Notes: generated from the sequence alone by a model not told the origin. Numbered from the stretch's first letter, positions 9,018 through 18,967 are shown. The stretch is DNA of 64,000 nucleotides from Flavobacterium enshiense DK69 (GCF_000498495.1 NZ_AVCS01000004.1:124001-188000); one strand, 5' to 3'. Translations and numbers: made by a program.

Positions 9018-9851
9018 TTAAATTTTTGTTAAAATATTTGAGATGATAATTTGCTCTTTAATTTTTTCTTCAAATTCAATGTATTCTTCATCTTCAATAA
9101 ACGGCTTAGGCTCATGTTTGTAGAGTTCCCATTTACGCTTATTGTATTCCAAAGCTGTCAGATTTTCAATCCAATCGCCTGAATTAAGGTAAGTAACGGT
9201 TCCTTTTTTGTTGTTCCATGTTTCGATTTTAGGTTCATGTATATGTCCGCAAACCACGTAATCATAACGGTTGTCGATGGCTAAATCGGAAGCAGCGCTT
9301 TCAAAATCAGAAATAAATTTTACGGCTTTCTTTACGCTTGCTTTTACTTTTTTAGAAAGGGAGTAGGGTTCTTTTCCCATTTTTACCAGGCACCAGTTTA
9401 TAAAACGGTTAAGTACTATAAGGTAATCATAGCCGATTCCGCCCAGTTTGGCAATCCATTTTGCGTGATGCACGGAATTGTCAAAAATATCCCCGTGAAA
9501 AAACCAGGCTTTCTTTCCGTCAAGCTCTAATACTAATTTATCTGTTACTGAAAAATTACCCATTTTCGTATCACTAAATTTTCGTAACATTTCATCGTGA
9601 TTTCCCGTGATATAGTAAACCATTGTTCCTTTTGAAGTAAAATCAAGAATTTTTTTGATGATTTTCAGATGAGATTTGGGAAAATAGGATTTTCTGAACT
9701 GCCAGATGTCAATAATGTCACCGTTTAAAATCAGGATTTTTGGTTTGATGGTTTTCAAGTATTCAAGCAACTCATGAGCGTGGCATCCGTAAGTGCCAAG
9801 ATGCACATCTGAAATGACAACAATTTCAACAGCTCTTTTTTTCAAGTCCAT
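9018..9851 (-). CDS. Metallophosphoesterase, UDP-2,3-diacylglucosamine diphosphatase (LpxH)-like
   Basis: About 277 residues from the ATG at 9851 (MDLKKRAVEIVVISDVHLG); an ATG at 9869 would add six weakly supported residues. All calcineurin-type motifs are present: DVHLG, GDIID, GNHDE, HGD and GHIHEPKI, which ligate two metals. Length and the family resemblance suggest the LpxH-like step of lipid A synthesis, but the related general phosphoesterases cannot be excluded. It is divergent from aroC across a 140-bp gap. Confidence 0.82.
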   Translation of the reverse strand: MDLKKRAVEIVVISDVHLGTYGCHAHELLEYLKTIKPKILILNGDIIDIWQFRKSYFPKSHLKIIKKILDFTSKGTMVYYITGNHDEMLRKFSDTKMGNFSVTDKLVLELDGKKAWFFHGDIFDNSVHHAKWIAKLGGIGYDYLIVLNRFINWCLVKMGKEPYSLSKKVKASVKKAVKFISDFESAASDLAIDNRYDYVVCGHIHEPKIETWNNKKGTVTYLNSGDWIENLTALEYNKRKWELYKHEPKPFIEDEEYIEFEEKIKEQIIISNILTKI

Positions 9852-9966
9852 GATTTTATTGCAAAACAAATGATTGTTTGTGAACAGAACGTTGCTTTAA
9901 AATTAAGGAATGCTTAATCTTGAAAGAAAAAAAGAGGTTATTTTTAAATAAAATCTCGAAAAAGCT

Positions 9967-9974
9967 TATTTTTG
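9967..9974 (+). promoter_or_regulatory. -7 promoter box of aroC
   Basis: TATTTTTG matches TAnnTTTG, 19 bp upstream of the aroC ATG. Confidence 0.5.
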
Positions 9975-9992
9975 TTTAAATAGCATCAAACA

Positions 9993-11054
9993 ATGGCAGG
10001 AAATACTTTTGGGAATATTTTAAAACTGATGACTTTTGGTGAGTCACATGGCGAAGCACTTGGGGGAATAATAGACGGTTGTCCTCCCGGGATTGAATTG
10101 GATTTTGAAGCAATTCAAAAAGAAATGGAACGCAGAAAACCAGGTCAGTCCGCAATTGTTACTCAGCGAAAAGAGTCTGATGAAGTACAGTTTCTTTCCG
10201 GAATTTTTGAAGGGAAAACAACCGGGACTCCAATCGGTTTTGTGATTCCGAATACCAATCAGAAATCAGATGATTATTCTCATATTAAAGATACTTATCG
10301 TCCAAGCCATGCCGATTACGTTTATGAAAAGAAATACGGCATAAGAGATTACCGAGGTGGCGGAAGGAGTTCTGCAAGGGAAACTGCGAGCAGGGTAGTG
10401 GCAGGAGCTATAGCCAAGCAGATTATACCGGAAATTAAGATTAATGCCTTTGTTTCGTCGGTAGGAGAAATATTTGTTGACAAACCTTATCAGGAATTGG
10501 ATTTTTCGTTAATCGAAAGTAATCCTGTCCGTTGTCCTGATCCAGCATCGGCTGCCAAAATGGAAGACTATATTAAGCAGATAAAAAAACAGGGCGATAC
10601 GGTAGGAGGTACCGTTACCTGTGTAATACAAAATGTGCCGATAGGATTAGGTGAGCCGGTTTTTGATAAACTTCATGCCGAATTAGGTAAGGCTATGCTG
10701 TCCATAAATGCAGTCAAAGGATTTGAATATGGCAGTGGATTTTGCGGTGCTAAAATGAAAGGCAGTGAGCATAATGATTTGTATAACACGGACGGGACAA
10801 CTAAAACTAATTTGTCAGGCGGCATACAGGGCGGAATTTCAAACGGGATGGATATTTATTTCCGTGTAGCTTTTAAACCAGTTGCAACATTAATACAGAA
10901 GCAGGATGTTTTGGATAGCAGCGGAAATATTATTGAACAGCAAGGAAAAGGGAGGCATGATCCTTGTGTAGTACCTCGTGCTGTTCCTATAGTTGAAGCC
11001 ATGGCTGCGTTGGTTATAGCGGATTTTTACATTTTAACGATAAATAATAAATAA
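9993..11054 (+). CDS. aroC: Chorismate synthase
   Basis: 353 residues. Converts 5-enolpyruvylshikimate 3-phosphate to chorismate with reduced FMN, the last step of the shikimate pathway. Signatures are [23 protein letters not shown] at the N-terminus (first block shown in part), [20 protein letters not shown] and the C-terminal [18 protein letters not shown]. Length is normal. It is a single gene with its own promoter box and no other aro gene nearby. Confidence 0.96.
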   Translation: MAGNTFGNILKLMTFGESHGEALGGIIDGCPPGIELDFEAIQKEMERRKPGQSAIVTQRKESDEVQFLSGIFEGKTTGTPIGFVIPNTNQKSDDYSHIKDTYRPSHADYVYEKKYGIRDYRGGGRSSARETASRVVAGAIAKQIIPEIKINAFVSSVGEIFVDKPYQELDFSLIESNPVRCPDPASAAKMEDYIKQIKKQGDTVGGTVTCVIQNVPIGLGEPVFDKLHAELGKAMLSINAVKGFEYGSGFCGAKMKGSEHNDLYNTDGTTKTNLSGGIQGGISNGMDIYFRVAFKPVATLIQKQDVLDSSGNIIEQQGKGRHDPCVVPRAVPIVEAMAALVIADFYILTINNK

Positions 11055-11114
11055 CTTACGGAATTGAAGTTTTTTTCTATAAATTTAAAAGACAAATATT
11101 AAATTTTTAGATTT

Positions 11115-12071
11115 ATGAAAAGAATTTTATTATTTACTTCGGTGTTTGTTTCGACGTTGGGTTTCTCTCAAGCAACTATTTTTCAAGATAGTTTTGATGC
11201 GTATAATGATTTTCTAATCACGGGATTTGGTCAGTGGAGAACTCTTGATTTAGATTTGTTAGAAACTAATACGGCAGGTACCCTTACTCCTGCATGGCCA
11301 AATAATGGGGCTCCTCAGGCTTATCAGATTTTTAATCCGGCCACAGCCTCGGTTTCCAACCAAACATCATCAGACAATTGTAACGCAACGGAAAATTTAA
11401 ATTTCACGCCCAGAACCGGAGCTAAATATGCCGCATGCTGGGCGGGAGATCCTGGAACAAACGGTCAAACTGCTACTGCAAATAATGACTGGTTAATAAG
11501 TCCTCCTATCCCTTTAGTTGGAGCGAGTGGTACACAATTGAGTTTCTGGTATAAGGCATTGTCCGATTGTTATGGTCCTGAGCTTTATAGAGTAGGTGTG
11601 TATATAGGTAGCGGTAATCCTACTCAAGGTTCGGATTTTACGATTATATCAGGGTCAACACCCCTTGAAGCAGCAAATTATATGACATGGACTGAGCGGA
11701 CATACCCATTGAATACTTATAATGGAGGAACGATCAGGATTGGTATTCATTGCGTTTCCGCAGACGTATTAATGTTCATGGTTGACGATTTTAAAGTTAC
11801 GGGAACTGTTATGTCAACAAATGATTTTATATCGTCTAAATTTTCTGTTTATCCTAATCCTGCCACCAATATTGTAACGATTTCCAATAGCGGAAACATT
11901 CAAATAAATAAAGTAGCTGTTACAGATATTAATGGAAGAACAGTTAAGGCTTTAAATATTGATGGAGGTCCAGAAACTAAAGTCGATATCTCAGAATTAA
12001 ACGCCGGGATATATTTTATGATCATCGATACAAACGAAGGTTTTGCTACAAAAAGAATTATTAAGACCTAA
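11115..12071 (+). CDS. T9SS-secreted protein with choice-of-anchor J domain
   Basis: 318 residues. Signal peptide (1-18, ending GFSQ), then a jelly-roll choice-of-anchor J domain with the typical NDWLISPPIPL and LSFWYKALSDC strands. The C-terminal about 80 residues are a type A T9SS sorting domain (KFSVYPNPATN, GIYFMIID, KRIIKT). It is exported by the Sec system, then across the outer membrane by T9SS. Function is unknown; adhesin or enzyme-accessory roles are usual for such architectures. First of four T9SS genes in a row. Confidence 0.85.
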   Translation: MKRILLFTSVFVSTLGFSQATIFQDSFDAYNDFLITGFGQWRTLDLDLLETNTAGTLTPAWPNNGAPQAYQIFNPATASVSNQTSSDNCNATENLNFTPRTGAKYAACWAGDPGTNGQTATANNDWLISPPIPLVGASGTQLSFWYKALSDCYGPELYRVGVYIGSGNPTQGSDFTIISGSTPLEAANYMTWTERTYPLNTYNGGTIRIGIHCVSADVLMFMVDDFKVTGTVMSTNDFISSKFSVYPNPATNIVTISNSGNIQINKVAVTDINGRTVKALNIDGGPETKVDISELNAGIYFMIIDTNEGFATKRIIKT

Positions 12072-12089
12072 GTTTTGTGAAATAATTTA

Positions 12090-12122
12090 AAAAAAACCTT
12101 GAATCAATTTAAGGTTTTTTTT
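12090..12122 (+). terminator. Rho-independent terminator
   Basis: AAAAAACCTT / AAGGTTTTTT stem ending in a T run. Confidence 0.75.
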
Positions 12123-12173
12123 ATTTAAAGTTTTTCTTAAAAAATTGTTTTTTTTCTTATATATTTGTATAGA

Positions 12174-12253
12174 AGTAAAAAAAATAGCACAAAAACTGTT
12201 TTATTATTTCGAAAAATCAAAATAATTTAGTGTAAAATTTAAAAAAATTAGCA
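12174..12253 (+). promoter_or_regulatory. Conserved leader, copy A
   Basis: This stretch aligns with the leader of the next T9SS gene (13415-13499) over most of its length: AGTAAAAA, CACAAAAA, a T-rich block, AAAAATCAAAATA and TTAGTG before the start codon. It probably holds the promoter and a shared 5' untranslated region. Confidence 0.5.
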
Positions 12254-13330
12254 ATGAACAGAAAATTACTTTTATTCAGTATTTTGTTAGGATTGTATAT
12301 CCCGGCAAAGGCGCAGGTTTTACAATCAGATAATTTTAATTCTTTAACTGTAGGTAACATTGGTGCCGATTTTACAGGAGCAACTCCAGGTCAGGGAGGA
12401 TGGCTTACATTAGCAAGTAATGGTGCAACTCCAACTACAACTACAAATGCGGGTAATGCAAACTTCCAAATTGTAGCAGCTGGCGGAACTAATGCAAATG
12501 TATTTTCTTTACAAGGGCCAAACGGAGACAAAGGTTCCCGTCTTATGTGGAAAAGCGGTTTAGCAGCAGCTTGGGGCACAAGAACTGCCGGAAATAATAT
12601 TATTGAAATTGAAGTAGATATTAATCCTGGAACAAGAGGAGCAAGTCTTAATGATTTTGGTTTATCATTGTTTAATTCAGATCGCACAAAACAATTATGT
12701 GGATTTAGAGTTGATGCGGCTTCAGGTGAATTATTTTTAGTGGCTTATTCTTATCCTCAAGGTGCACCAGGACCAAATAATTATATTTATCCTATAGATG
12801 TTGATACTCCTGTTCTGTTACCTCAGAATCAGTATAGCAGAATTGGGGTTTCTTTTAATAGTGTAACAGGTGCTGTACTTATTAAAGGACCTGGTATTGG
12901 AGCAGCTGGAATAGGTATACCTGGTAGTGCTGCCGGAATAGTGCCAAATCAAACGGAGTTATTAGCTACTGCAGGAGCCAGCGCAACTCCTCTTAATGCC
13001 GCTTCAGCAACCATGACATTTGATAATTTTTTAATTAAAGCCTCAGCTACTGATACATTATTGGGGACAGAAGCTTTTACTTCAGTAGAATCCTCTAAAC
13101 TGTCAGTTTATCCAAACCCTGCCAACAATATCGTAACTATCTCAAATGCAGAAAATCTTCAAATTAATGCGGTTGTGATTACTGATGTTAACGGTAGAAC
13201 AGTAAAAACATTAGAGTTTGGTGGTGTTGCAGAAACTCAGATCAATGTTTCTGATTTGAATTCAGGAATTTATTTCATGAGCATTGATACTAATGAAGGT
13301 ACAGCCACTAAGAAAATCATCAAGAATTAA
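12254..13330 (+). CDS. T9SS-secreted protein, paralogue 1
   Basis: 358 residues. Signal peptide (ending AKAQ), a mature start VLQSDNFNSLTVGNIGADFTG that is almost identical to that of the gene at 15243, a beta-rich body resembling a concanavalin/LamG-like fold, and a C-terminal sorting domain (KLSVYPNPANN, GIYFMSID, TATKKIIKN). Probably a secreted carbohydrate-binding or adhesive protein; no catalytic motif is seen. It is one of a local paralogue family. Confidence 0.82.
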   Translation: MNRKLLLFSILLGLYIPAKAQVLQSDNFNSLTVGNIGADFTGATPGQGGWLTLASNGATPTTTTNAGNANFQIVAAGGTNANVFSLQGPNGDKGSRLMWKSGLAAAWGTRTAGNNIIEIEVDINPGTRGASLNDFGLSLFNSDRTKQLCGFRVDAASGELFLVAYSYPQGAPGPNNYIYPIDVDTPVLLPQNQYSRIGVSFNSVTGAVLIKGPGIGAAGIGIPGSAAGIVPNQTELLATAGASATPLNAASATMTFDNFLIKASATDTLLGTEAFTSVESSKLSVYPNPANNIVTISNAENLQINAVVITDVNGRTVKTLEFGGVAETQINVSDLNSGIYFMSIDTNEGTATKKIIKN

Positions 13331-13350
13331 TCTGTTCTGAAGATACAATA

Positions 13351-13380
13351 AAAAAAGCCCTGAATTTCAGGGCTTTTTTT
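13351..13380 (+). terminator. Rho-independent terminator, family copy 1
   Basis: AAAAAAGCCCTGAA / TTCAGGGCTTTTTT stem. Nearly the same hairpin follows the next two T9SS genes. Confidence 0.85.
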
Positions 13381-13414
13381 ATTGATAAAATTCTTTAAAA
13401 AATAAGGTTAATTG

Positions 13415-13499
13415 AGTAAAAAGAATATCACAAAAATGGTTTTTTTTATTTCTAAAAATCAAAATACATTAGTGTCCAATCTAAAAAAAAAAATAAGCA
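13415..13499 (+). promoter_or_regulatory. Conserved leader, copy B
   Basis: Close match to copy A (12174-12253) with the same order of blocks and ending in AGCA directly before the ATG. Confidence 0.5.
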
Positions 13500-15065
13500 A
13501 TGAAAAAAACATTACTTTCACTTATGTTAGTTTACCTAGGTGCTTCAAATTGTGTTGAAGCTCAGGTTTTCTCAGAAAATTGGGATGGTATCGGGCCTGG
13601 GATTTCCGGATGGACTCTTTACAATCAAGATAATCTCGCTCCAAATTCACAAGTTAGCTTTGTAAATGCTGCGTGGGTACCTTATTCAGAAGAATTTGAT
13701 AATAAAGTTGCTATAAGTACATCATATTATACACCAGCAGGTACTGCAAATGACTGGCTTGTATCACCTTCAATCGTTTTGCCTGCAGGAGCAAATAAGT
13801 TGTATTGGGATGCTAGAGCCTACGATCCTTCGTTTAAAGATTCTTACAAAGTGTATATTTCGACATCAGGTAACGCGCTGGCTAATTTTACAACAGAATT
13901 ATTTTCACAAGGAAACGGAACTACCCCTTCCAGCGGTGAAAATACTACATGGACGAGAAGATCTGTAGATTTATCTGCTTATGCAGGACAAACGGTGCAT
14001 TTAGCGTTTAGAAACTTTTCTAACGATATGTTTTTGTTAAGTTTAGATAATATAAGTGTAGTTAATAGTGCATCATGTACTGCTCCGGAAAGACTAGCAG
14101 CACATAATACTACAAGCAGCGGAGTTACTTTTAGCTGGAATGCAGTGGCAGGTGCTACCGGTTACGGTTTAGCTATCGGAGCGCCTGGATTTATACCTAC
14201 AACGCCGACAAATACTTCTTCAACAAATTCATTTACATTTACAGGGTTGGCAGCTAATACGAGATACCATGTTTATGTAAGAAATGCATGTGGAAGCATA
14301 TGGATGGGGCCTTATTCGGTTTTCACAGCAAGAACATTACCATATACTTATGGCTTTGAAACTCCTGCTGCCAATGGTGGGTATGCAATTGATGGATGGT
14401 CTGGGACATTTTCATTAAATAATAATGCAGGTTCGGCATTCTATGCTGATGGAGTTCAAATGGTATTTAGTAATTCATCTACTTCTGCTGCTACTAACAG
14501 ATGGTTATATTCAAGACCTATCAGTTTAATTGCAGGGGAGCAGGTAACATTAAAATTCTCAACACGTTCAACCGACGCAACAGTTGCTAATACGTTATTG
14601 GCGAAAGTTGGATCAGCTGCAACGACAGCAGCGCAGACAACCACATTATCAAGTGTAAATGTTGTGGGAACTTCTTTTGTTGAGACAACTGTTAACTTTA
14701 CTGCTCCAAGTGCTGGTGTATATTATTTCTCATTTAATCACAATAATGCGGCTACTGCTATTCCAACTTCTGTAGTGTTGGATAAAATAGTTATGACAAC
14801 AAACTTATCAACAGATAGTTTTGTTTCATCTAAATTCTCAGTATATCCAAACCCGGTGAACAATGTTGTAACTGTTACTAACGATGCAAACGTGCAAATT
14901 AATAAAGTAGCTGTTACTGATGTTAACGGAAGAACAGTTAAAACGTTAGAGTTTAACGGTGTTACAGAAACTCAAATCAATGTTTCAGATTTGAATTCAG
15001 GAATTTATTTCATGAGCATCGATACTAATGAAGGTACTGCAACTAAGAAAATCATCAAGAACTAA
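13500..15065 (+). CDS. T9SS-secreted protein with choice-of-anchor J and fibronectin III-like domains
   Basis: 521 residues. Signal peptide (ending VEAQ), an N-terminal choice-of-anchor J jelly roll (NDWLVSPSIVLP, TWTRRSVDLSAYAGQ), a fibronectin III-like domain from about residue 198 (SCTAPERLAAHNTTSSGV, with YHVYVRNACG), a second beta-sandwich, and the T9SS sorting domain. The last about 45 codons and the terminator are almost identical to those of the gene at 15243, though the bodies differ. Likely a secreted or surface adhesin-like protein. Confidence 0.85.
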   Translation: MKKTLLSLMLVYLGASNCVEAQVFSENWDGIGPGISGWTLYNQDNLAPNSQVSFVNAAWVPYSEEFDNKVAISTSYYTPAGTANDWLVSPSIVLPAGANKLYWDARAYDPSFKDSYKVYISTSGNALANFTTELFSQGNGTTPSSGENTTWTRRSVDLSAYAGQTVHLAFRNFSNDMFLLSLDNISVVNSASCTAPERLAAHNTTSSGVTFSWNAVAGATGYGLAIGAPGFIPTTPTNTSSTNSFTFTGLAANTRYHVYVRNACGSIWMGPYSVFTARTLPYTYGFETPAANGGYAIDGWSGTFSLNNNAGSAFYADGVQMVFSNSSTSAATNRWLYSRPISLIAGEQVTLKFSTRSTDATVANTLLAKVGSAATTAAQTTTLSSVNVVGTSFVETTVNFTAPSAGVYYFSFNHNNAATAIPTSVVLDKIVMTTNLSTDSFVSSKFSVYPNPVNNVVTVTNDANVQINKVAVTDVNGRTVKTLEFNGVTETQINVSDLNSGIYFMSIDTNEGTATKKIIKN

Positions 15066-15087
15066 TTCGTTCTGGATATAAAAAAAT

Positions 15088-15114
15088 AAAAGCCCTGAAA
15101 TTCAGGGCTTTTTT
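15088..15114 (+). terminator. Rho-independent terminator, family copy 2
   Basis: AAAAGCCCTGAA / TTCAGGGCTTTT, followed by T. Confidence 0.85.
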
Positions 15115-15163
15115 ATTGACGTAATTGTTTTAAATAAAAATATTGTTGATATAAAATGAATTA

Positions 15164-15242
15164 GGTAAAAAAATATAACAAAAATCATTTTTTTTATCTC
15201 GTATTATAAAAATATTTTTGCTTTCAACTTAAAAAAAGAAAA
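15164..15242 (+). promoter_or_regulatory. Conserved leader, copy C, with promoter box
   Basis: A more divergent copy of leaders A and B: GGTAAAAA, AACAAAAATCA, T block. It holds TATTTTTG, a good TAnnTTTG box, where A and B have TAATTTAG and TACATTAG at the aligned place. Confidence 0.5.
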
Positions 15243-16274
15243 ATGAAAAGAAAATTACTTCTATTTAGCGTTTTGTTTGGCTTGTATGCTTCTGCAGAAG
15301 CACAAGTTTTACAATCAGATAATTTTAATTCTTTAACGGTAGGTAACATTGGTACTGATCTTACTGGAGCAACTGCTGGGCAGGGTAATTGGTTTACTAA
15401 TAATACTCCTGGAGGTACTAATGGAGGCAATAGTAATTATCAAATTGTAGCCAATGATGCAACACACCTTAATGTGGCTCAAATTACCGGTTCTAATGCA
15501 GCAACTGGAGAGAAAGCTCTTTGGAAAGGTGGTCTTGCTACTGCATGGTCAACAAGAACAAGTACTAATAATATTATTGAGGTTGAATTTAGTGTTAATA
15601 TAGGCGCAGCTACTACAAGTTTAAATGATTTAGAGGTATTATTGTTTAATGCAGAGGAAACTAAAGTTTTAGCTGGATTAGTTATCTTTATGGACACAAG
15701 ACAAGTTATTGGAGCTGCTTATGTTAATAATAATGGAACTTTGGGGAATTATGGTATACCTTTAGGAGGAACCAACCCTGTCCTTCAAAATAATACGTGG
15801 TATAGAATGGGATTTAGTTTTAATAAGACTACTGGTCAGATTAAATTTAAAGGTCCAGGGTTTAATGGTCAACTTACTGGTGCCGCTATTGGTGTGGATC
15901 CTAATGAAGTTGATTTTATAATGAATACTACTGCAGGGAATACTGTTGCTGGAGTTTGTTTACTTGATAACTATTCAGTAAAAGCAACGAATACTGATAC
16001 ATTATTAGGCACAGAAGCATTTACTTCAGTAGAATCTTCTAAGCTGTCGGTTTATCCAAACCCGGTTAATGACATCGTAACAATCTCAAATGCAGAAAAT
16101 CTTCAAATTAATAAAGTAGCTGTTACTGATGTTAACGGAAGAACAGTTAAAACATTAGAGTTTGGTGGTGTTACAGAAACTCAAATCAATGTTTCAGATT
16201 TGAATTCAGGAATTTATTTCATGAGCATCGATACTAATGAAGGTACTGCAACTAAGAAAATCATCAAGAACTAA
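15243..16274 (+). CDS. T9SS-secreted protein, paralogue 2
   Basis: 343 residues, full-length paralogue of the gene at 12254: same signal peptide style, the same mature start VLQSDNFNSLTVGNIGTD, the same NPV/LQNNTWYRMGFSFNKTTG-type strand order and the same T9SS tail. The 3' end is nearly identical at DNA level to that of the different gene at 13500, which points to gene conversion. Secreted; function unknown. Confidence 0.82.
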   Translation: MKRKLLLFSVLFGLYASAEAQVLQSDNFNSLTVGNIGTDLTGATAGQGNWFTNNTPGGTNGGNSNYQIVANDATHLNVAQITGSNAATGEKALWKGGLATAWSTRTSTNNIIEVEFSVNIGAATTSLNDLEVLLFNAEETKVLAGLVIFMDTRQVIGAAYVNNNGTLGNYGIPLGGTNPVLQNNTWYRMGFSFNKTTGQIKFKGPGFNGQLTGAAIGVDPNEVDFIMNTTAGNTVAGVCLLDNYSVKATNTDTLLGTEAFTSVESSKLSVYPNPVNDIVTISNAENLQINKVAVTDVNGRTVKTLEFGGVTETQINVSDLNSGIYFMSIDTNEGTATKKIIKN

Positions 16275-16295
16275 TTCGTTCTGGATATATAAAAT

Positions 16296-16322
16296 AAAAG
16301 CCCTGAATTCCAGGGCTTTTTT
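16296..16322. terminator. Bidirectional terminator, family copy 3
   Basis: AAAAGCCCTG / CAGGGCTTTT with T run on one side and A run on the other; it sits between convergent genes. Confidence 0.8.
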
Positions 16323-16735
16323 TATTCTAAAAATTTAGATTTTATTTCTGGAGTAGGAATCATACAGCTTTCTTTTTTTCCAAACCATTTATATCTGTTT
16401 CTGGCAACAAAATCATATCCAAAGTTCGTAAGCCAATTTGGAAAAATAGTAAACAGCCCTAAAAGTGAATAGATTCCACCAATAGTCTTAGCGATTTCGA
16501 AGGCTGCTTCTGCTTTAATATGGTAGGCTTGACCGGGCTCATACAGAATTATACTGTCTGTCTTTGTTGGATCTACTCCAATATAACGAACAATTTCTTT
16601 TCCCAAATCAGATTGTAATGATACAAATCTGAAAGTATCATTTTTATCTTGTTTGATAACCTTTTGCACCGTAGCATCGCATAGGTTGCAAACCCCGTCA
16701 AACAGTATGATTTTTTTATTCTTAGGTAATTCCAT
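16322..16735 (-). CDS. Thiol-disulfide oxidoreductase of the DCC family (DUF393)
   Basis: 137 residues. The family signature DGVCNLCD has the redox pair Cys16 and Cys19, followed by FRFVSLQSD. The predicted fold is thioredoxin-like and cytoplasmic. It directly follows mutS2 on the same strand (1 bp apart), so the two are probably one transcript. The physiological substrate of the family is not established. Confidence 0.85.
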   Translation of the reverse strand: MELPKNKKIILFDGVCNLCDATVQKVIKQDKNDTFRFVSLQSDLGKEIVRYIGVDPTKTDSIILYEPGQAYHIKAEAAFEIAKTIGGIYSLLGLFTIFPNWLTNFGYDFVARNRYKWFGKKESCMIPTPEIKSKFLE

Positions 16736-16736
16736 A

Positions 16737-18908
16737 TTATTTCTTTCTTTCCACCAACTCCAAACTGTCTAAATCTACTTTCGAAGTGAAGATGCCATAG
16801 TTTACCGTTGCTTTGTTTTTCTCAATCACATCGATGGTACCAACAGCTTTTCCGTCGATCATTCGCACACGGTCTCCAACTTTCAAAGGGATTTTTGGTT
16901 TGTTTGCTTCTTCTTTTTGAGCTTTTATTTTTTTCTCTTTCTTTTCTTTGCGGATTTCTTCCACCTTTTCTTTTACTTCCTCAACAATTTTTTTTGCAAC
17001 AACTTCTTTTTCTTTTTTCTCTTTGGCGGTTACTTTTTTACGTTTGGAATTCTCAATTTCCACCATCTTTAAAAACTCGCCAATCAGTTCTTTCTTATTC
17101 TTATTGTTGAAATATTTTTCGGAAATATCATCCAATTTTTGACCCATATAAATCAAACGCTGATTCGCATCAAACATTTCCTGATAGCTTTCCAGTTTTT
17201 GTTGGATTTTTACATTGATGTTTTCCATCTTCTTGCTTTCCTCACGTGCCCGAATTTCTTCTTCTTTTAGATTCTGAGACGTTTTTTCAAGTTTGGAGCG
17301 TTCTTTCTGAAGATTCGCAATGGTTTTGTCAAATCGGACCTTATCACCTTCAATTTTCTTTTTGGCCCGATTGATTAAACCGAACGGGATTCCGTTTTTT
17401 TGCGCTACTTCAAAGGTGAAGGAACTTCCGGCTTGCCCAAGATGAAGTTTATACATGGGCTCCAGTGATTTTTCATCAAAAAGCATGTTGGCATTAATGG
17501 CAAAAGGCAATTCGTTCGCTAATATTTTCAGATTGGTGTAATGCGTTGTAATGATTCCGAAAGCTTCCCGATGGTAAAATTCTTCAAGGAAAACTTCAGC
17601 CAAAGCGCCTCCCAGTTCCGGATCGGAACCGGTACCGAATTCATCGATTAAGAACAACGTTTTTGAATTGCATTTTTTCAAAAAGTAGTTCATGTTTTTC
17701 AATCGGTAACTATAGGTACTAAGGTGATTTTCAATAGATTGGTTGTCTCCGATGTCCGTCAATATCCTGTCAAAAAGAAATGTTTCACTACGCTCATGAA
17801 CCGGAATAAGCATACCGCTTTGCAGCATTAATTGCAGTAAACCAATCGTTTTTAAGGTAATACTTTTTCCACCTGCATTCGGACCCGATATCACAATTAT
17901 CCTGCTGTCATTTTTAAGTTCAATGGTTTGCGGATAGGTGGGAGCATTTTTCTGATTATTGTTCAACAACAAAATCGGGTGGTAAGCATCCCTGAAAAAC
18001 AATCTTTTTTCTTTGGTAATAGTTGGTAATACTCCGTTTATTTTATTGGCATAACGTGCTTTTCCCGAAACCACATCGATATCGCTTAAAAATTCCTGAT
18101 ACTGTTTTAAAAGTTCCAGATAGGGGCGGATCGAATTGGTTAGGTTTTTCAGGATTCGGACAATTTCTTCCTTTTCCTCATATTGTAGATTGTTTAATTC
18201 TCTTGAATAGCGCAGGGTAGCCTCAGGTTCGATGTAAGTTATGCTTCCGGTTTTGGAATTTCCCAGAATTGTTCCTTTTACTTTTCGGCGGTACATAGCT
18301 AAGACAGCTAAAACTCTTCGGTTGTCAACAATGGTTTCCCGAATGTCGTCCAAATAACCCAAACTGTTATAGCTTGATAATGCCGCAACGAAACTATGGT
18401 TTATTTTTCCGCGAACCAGATTCATGTTTTTTCTGATTTCAACCAGTAAAGGCGATGCATTGTCTTTGATTTCACCATATTTGTCAACGACTTCCTCGAT
18501 TTTCTGAATGATGAATTTCGTCAATTCAACTTCAGAAGCTCTTTGGCTTAATTTCGGATAATAGTCTTCAAATTTTTTAAGGAAAACTAATAGATTGTTC
18601 GTAGTTTCCGAAACCGTTGCAATCTTCCTGAAACTGCCTACTTCCAAAAAACTGTCTTCTATGGCAAGGAATTTTATCTCGTTGGTTATTTCATCGAAAT
18701 AATGATTCGGAATTGCATTGTTATTGGAATAGGAAGAAACGTATTCTGAAGTCTGCAGTAAAGCATCCATCAATGTCCCTCTTTCATTGAAAGGTGTTAT
18801 TTCGAAAGCTTTTTGTTTGCCGATTTCCGTGTTGCAAAGTGCGGAAATGGTTTCTAAAACCGTATTGAATTCTAAATCTTGTAATGTTTTGGTATTGATT
18901 GAAATCAT
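16737..18908 (-). CDS. mutS2: MutS2-type ATPase without Smr domain
   Basis: 723 residues. The MutS core and clamp precede the ATPase with Walker A GPNAGGKS at residues 342-349 and a FGTGSDPELGG Walker B region. A long K/E-rich coiled coil (about 510-660) leads to a KOW-like end (LKVGDRVRMIDG). Canonical MutS2 is about 780 residues and ends in an Smr nuclease domain; here that domain is absent, as seems usual in Flavobacteria. MutS2 proteins act in recombination control or ribosome rescue, not classical mismatch repair; which role applies here is unclear. Confidence 0.88.
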   Translation of the reverse strand: MISINTKTLQDLEFNTVLETISALCNTEIGKQKAFEITPFNERGTLMDALLQTSEYVSSYSNNNAIPNHYFDEITNEIKFLAIEDSFLEVGSFRKIATVSETTNNLLVFLKKFEDYYPKLSQRASEVELTKFIIQKIEEVVDKYGEIKDNASPLLVEIRKNMNLVRGKINHSFVAALSSYNSLGYLDDIRETIVDNRRVLAVLAMYRRKVKGTILGNSKTGSITYIEPEATLRYSRELNNLQYEEKEEIVRILKNLTNSIRPYLELLKQYQEFLSDIDVVSGKARYANKINGVLPTITKEKRLFFRDAYHPILLLNNNQKNAPTYPQTIELKNDSRIIVISGPNAGGKSITLKTIGLLQLMLQSGMLIPVHERSETFLFDRILTDIGDNQSIENHLSTYSYRLKNMNYFLKKCNSKTLFLIDEFGTGSDPELGGALAEVFLEEFYHREAFGIITTHYTNLKILANELPFAINANMLFDEKSLEPMYKLHLGQAGSSFTFEVAQKNGIPFGLINRAKKKIEGDKVRFDKTIANLQKERSKLEKTSQNLKEEEIRAREESKKMENINVKIQQKLESYQEMFDANQRLIYMGQKLDDISEKYFNNKNKKELIGEFLKMVEIENSKRKKVTAKEKKEKEVVAKKIVEEVKEKVEEIRKEKKEKKIKAQKEEANKPKIPLKVGDRVRMIDGKAVGTIDVIEKNKATVNYGIFTSKVDLDSLELVERKK

Positions 18909-18959
18909 GCTATTGTGTCAAAGCATCAAAGTTACAAAGTAGTGAAGTTACAAAGTCAT

Positions 18960-18967
18960 TATATTTG
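18960..18967 (+). promoter_or_regulatory. -7 promoter box of ung
   Basis: TATATTTG, a full match to TAnnTTTG, 15 bp upstream of the ung ATG and in the divergent gap from mutS2. Confidence 0.5.
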
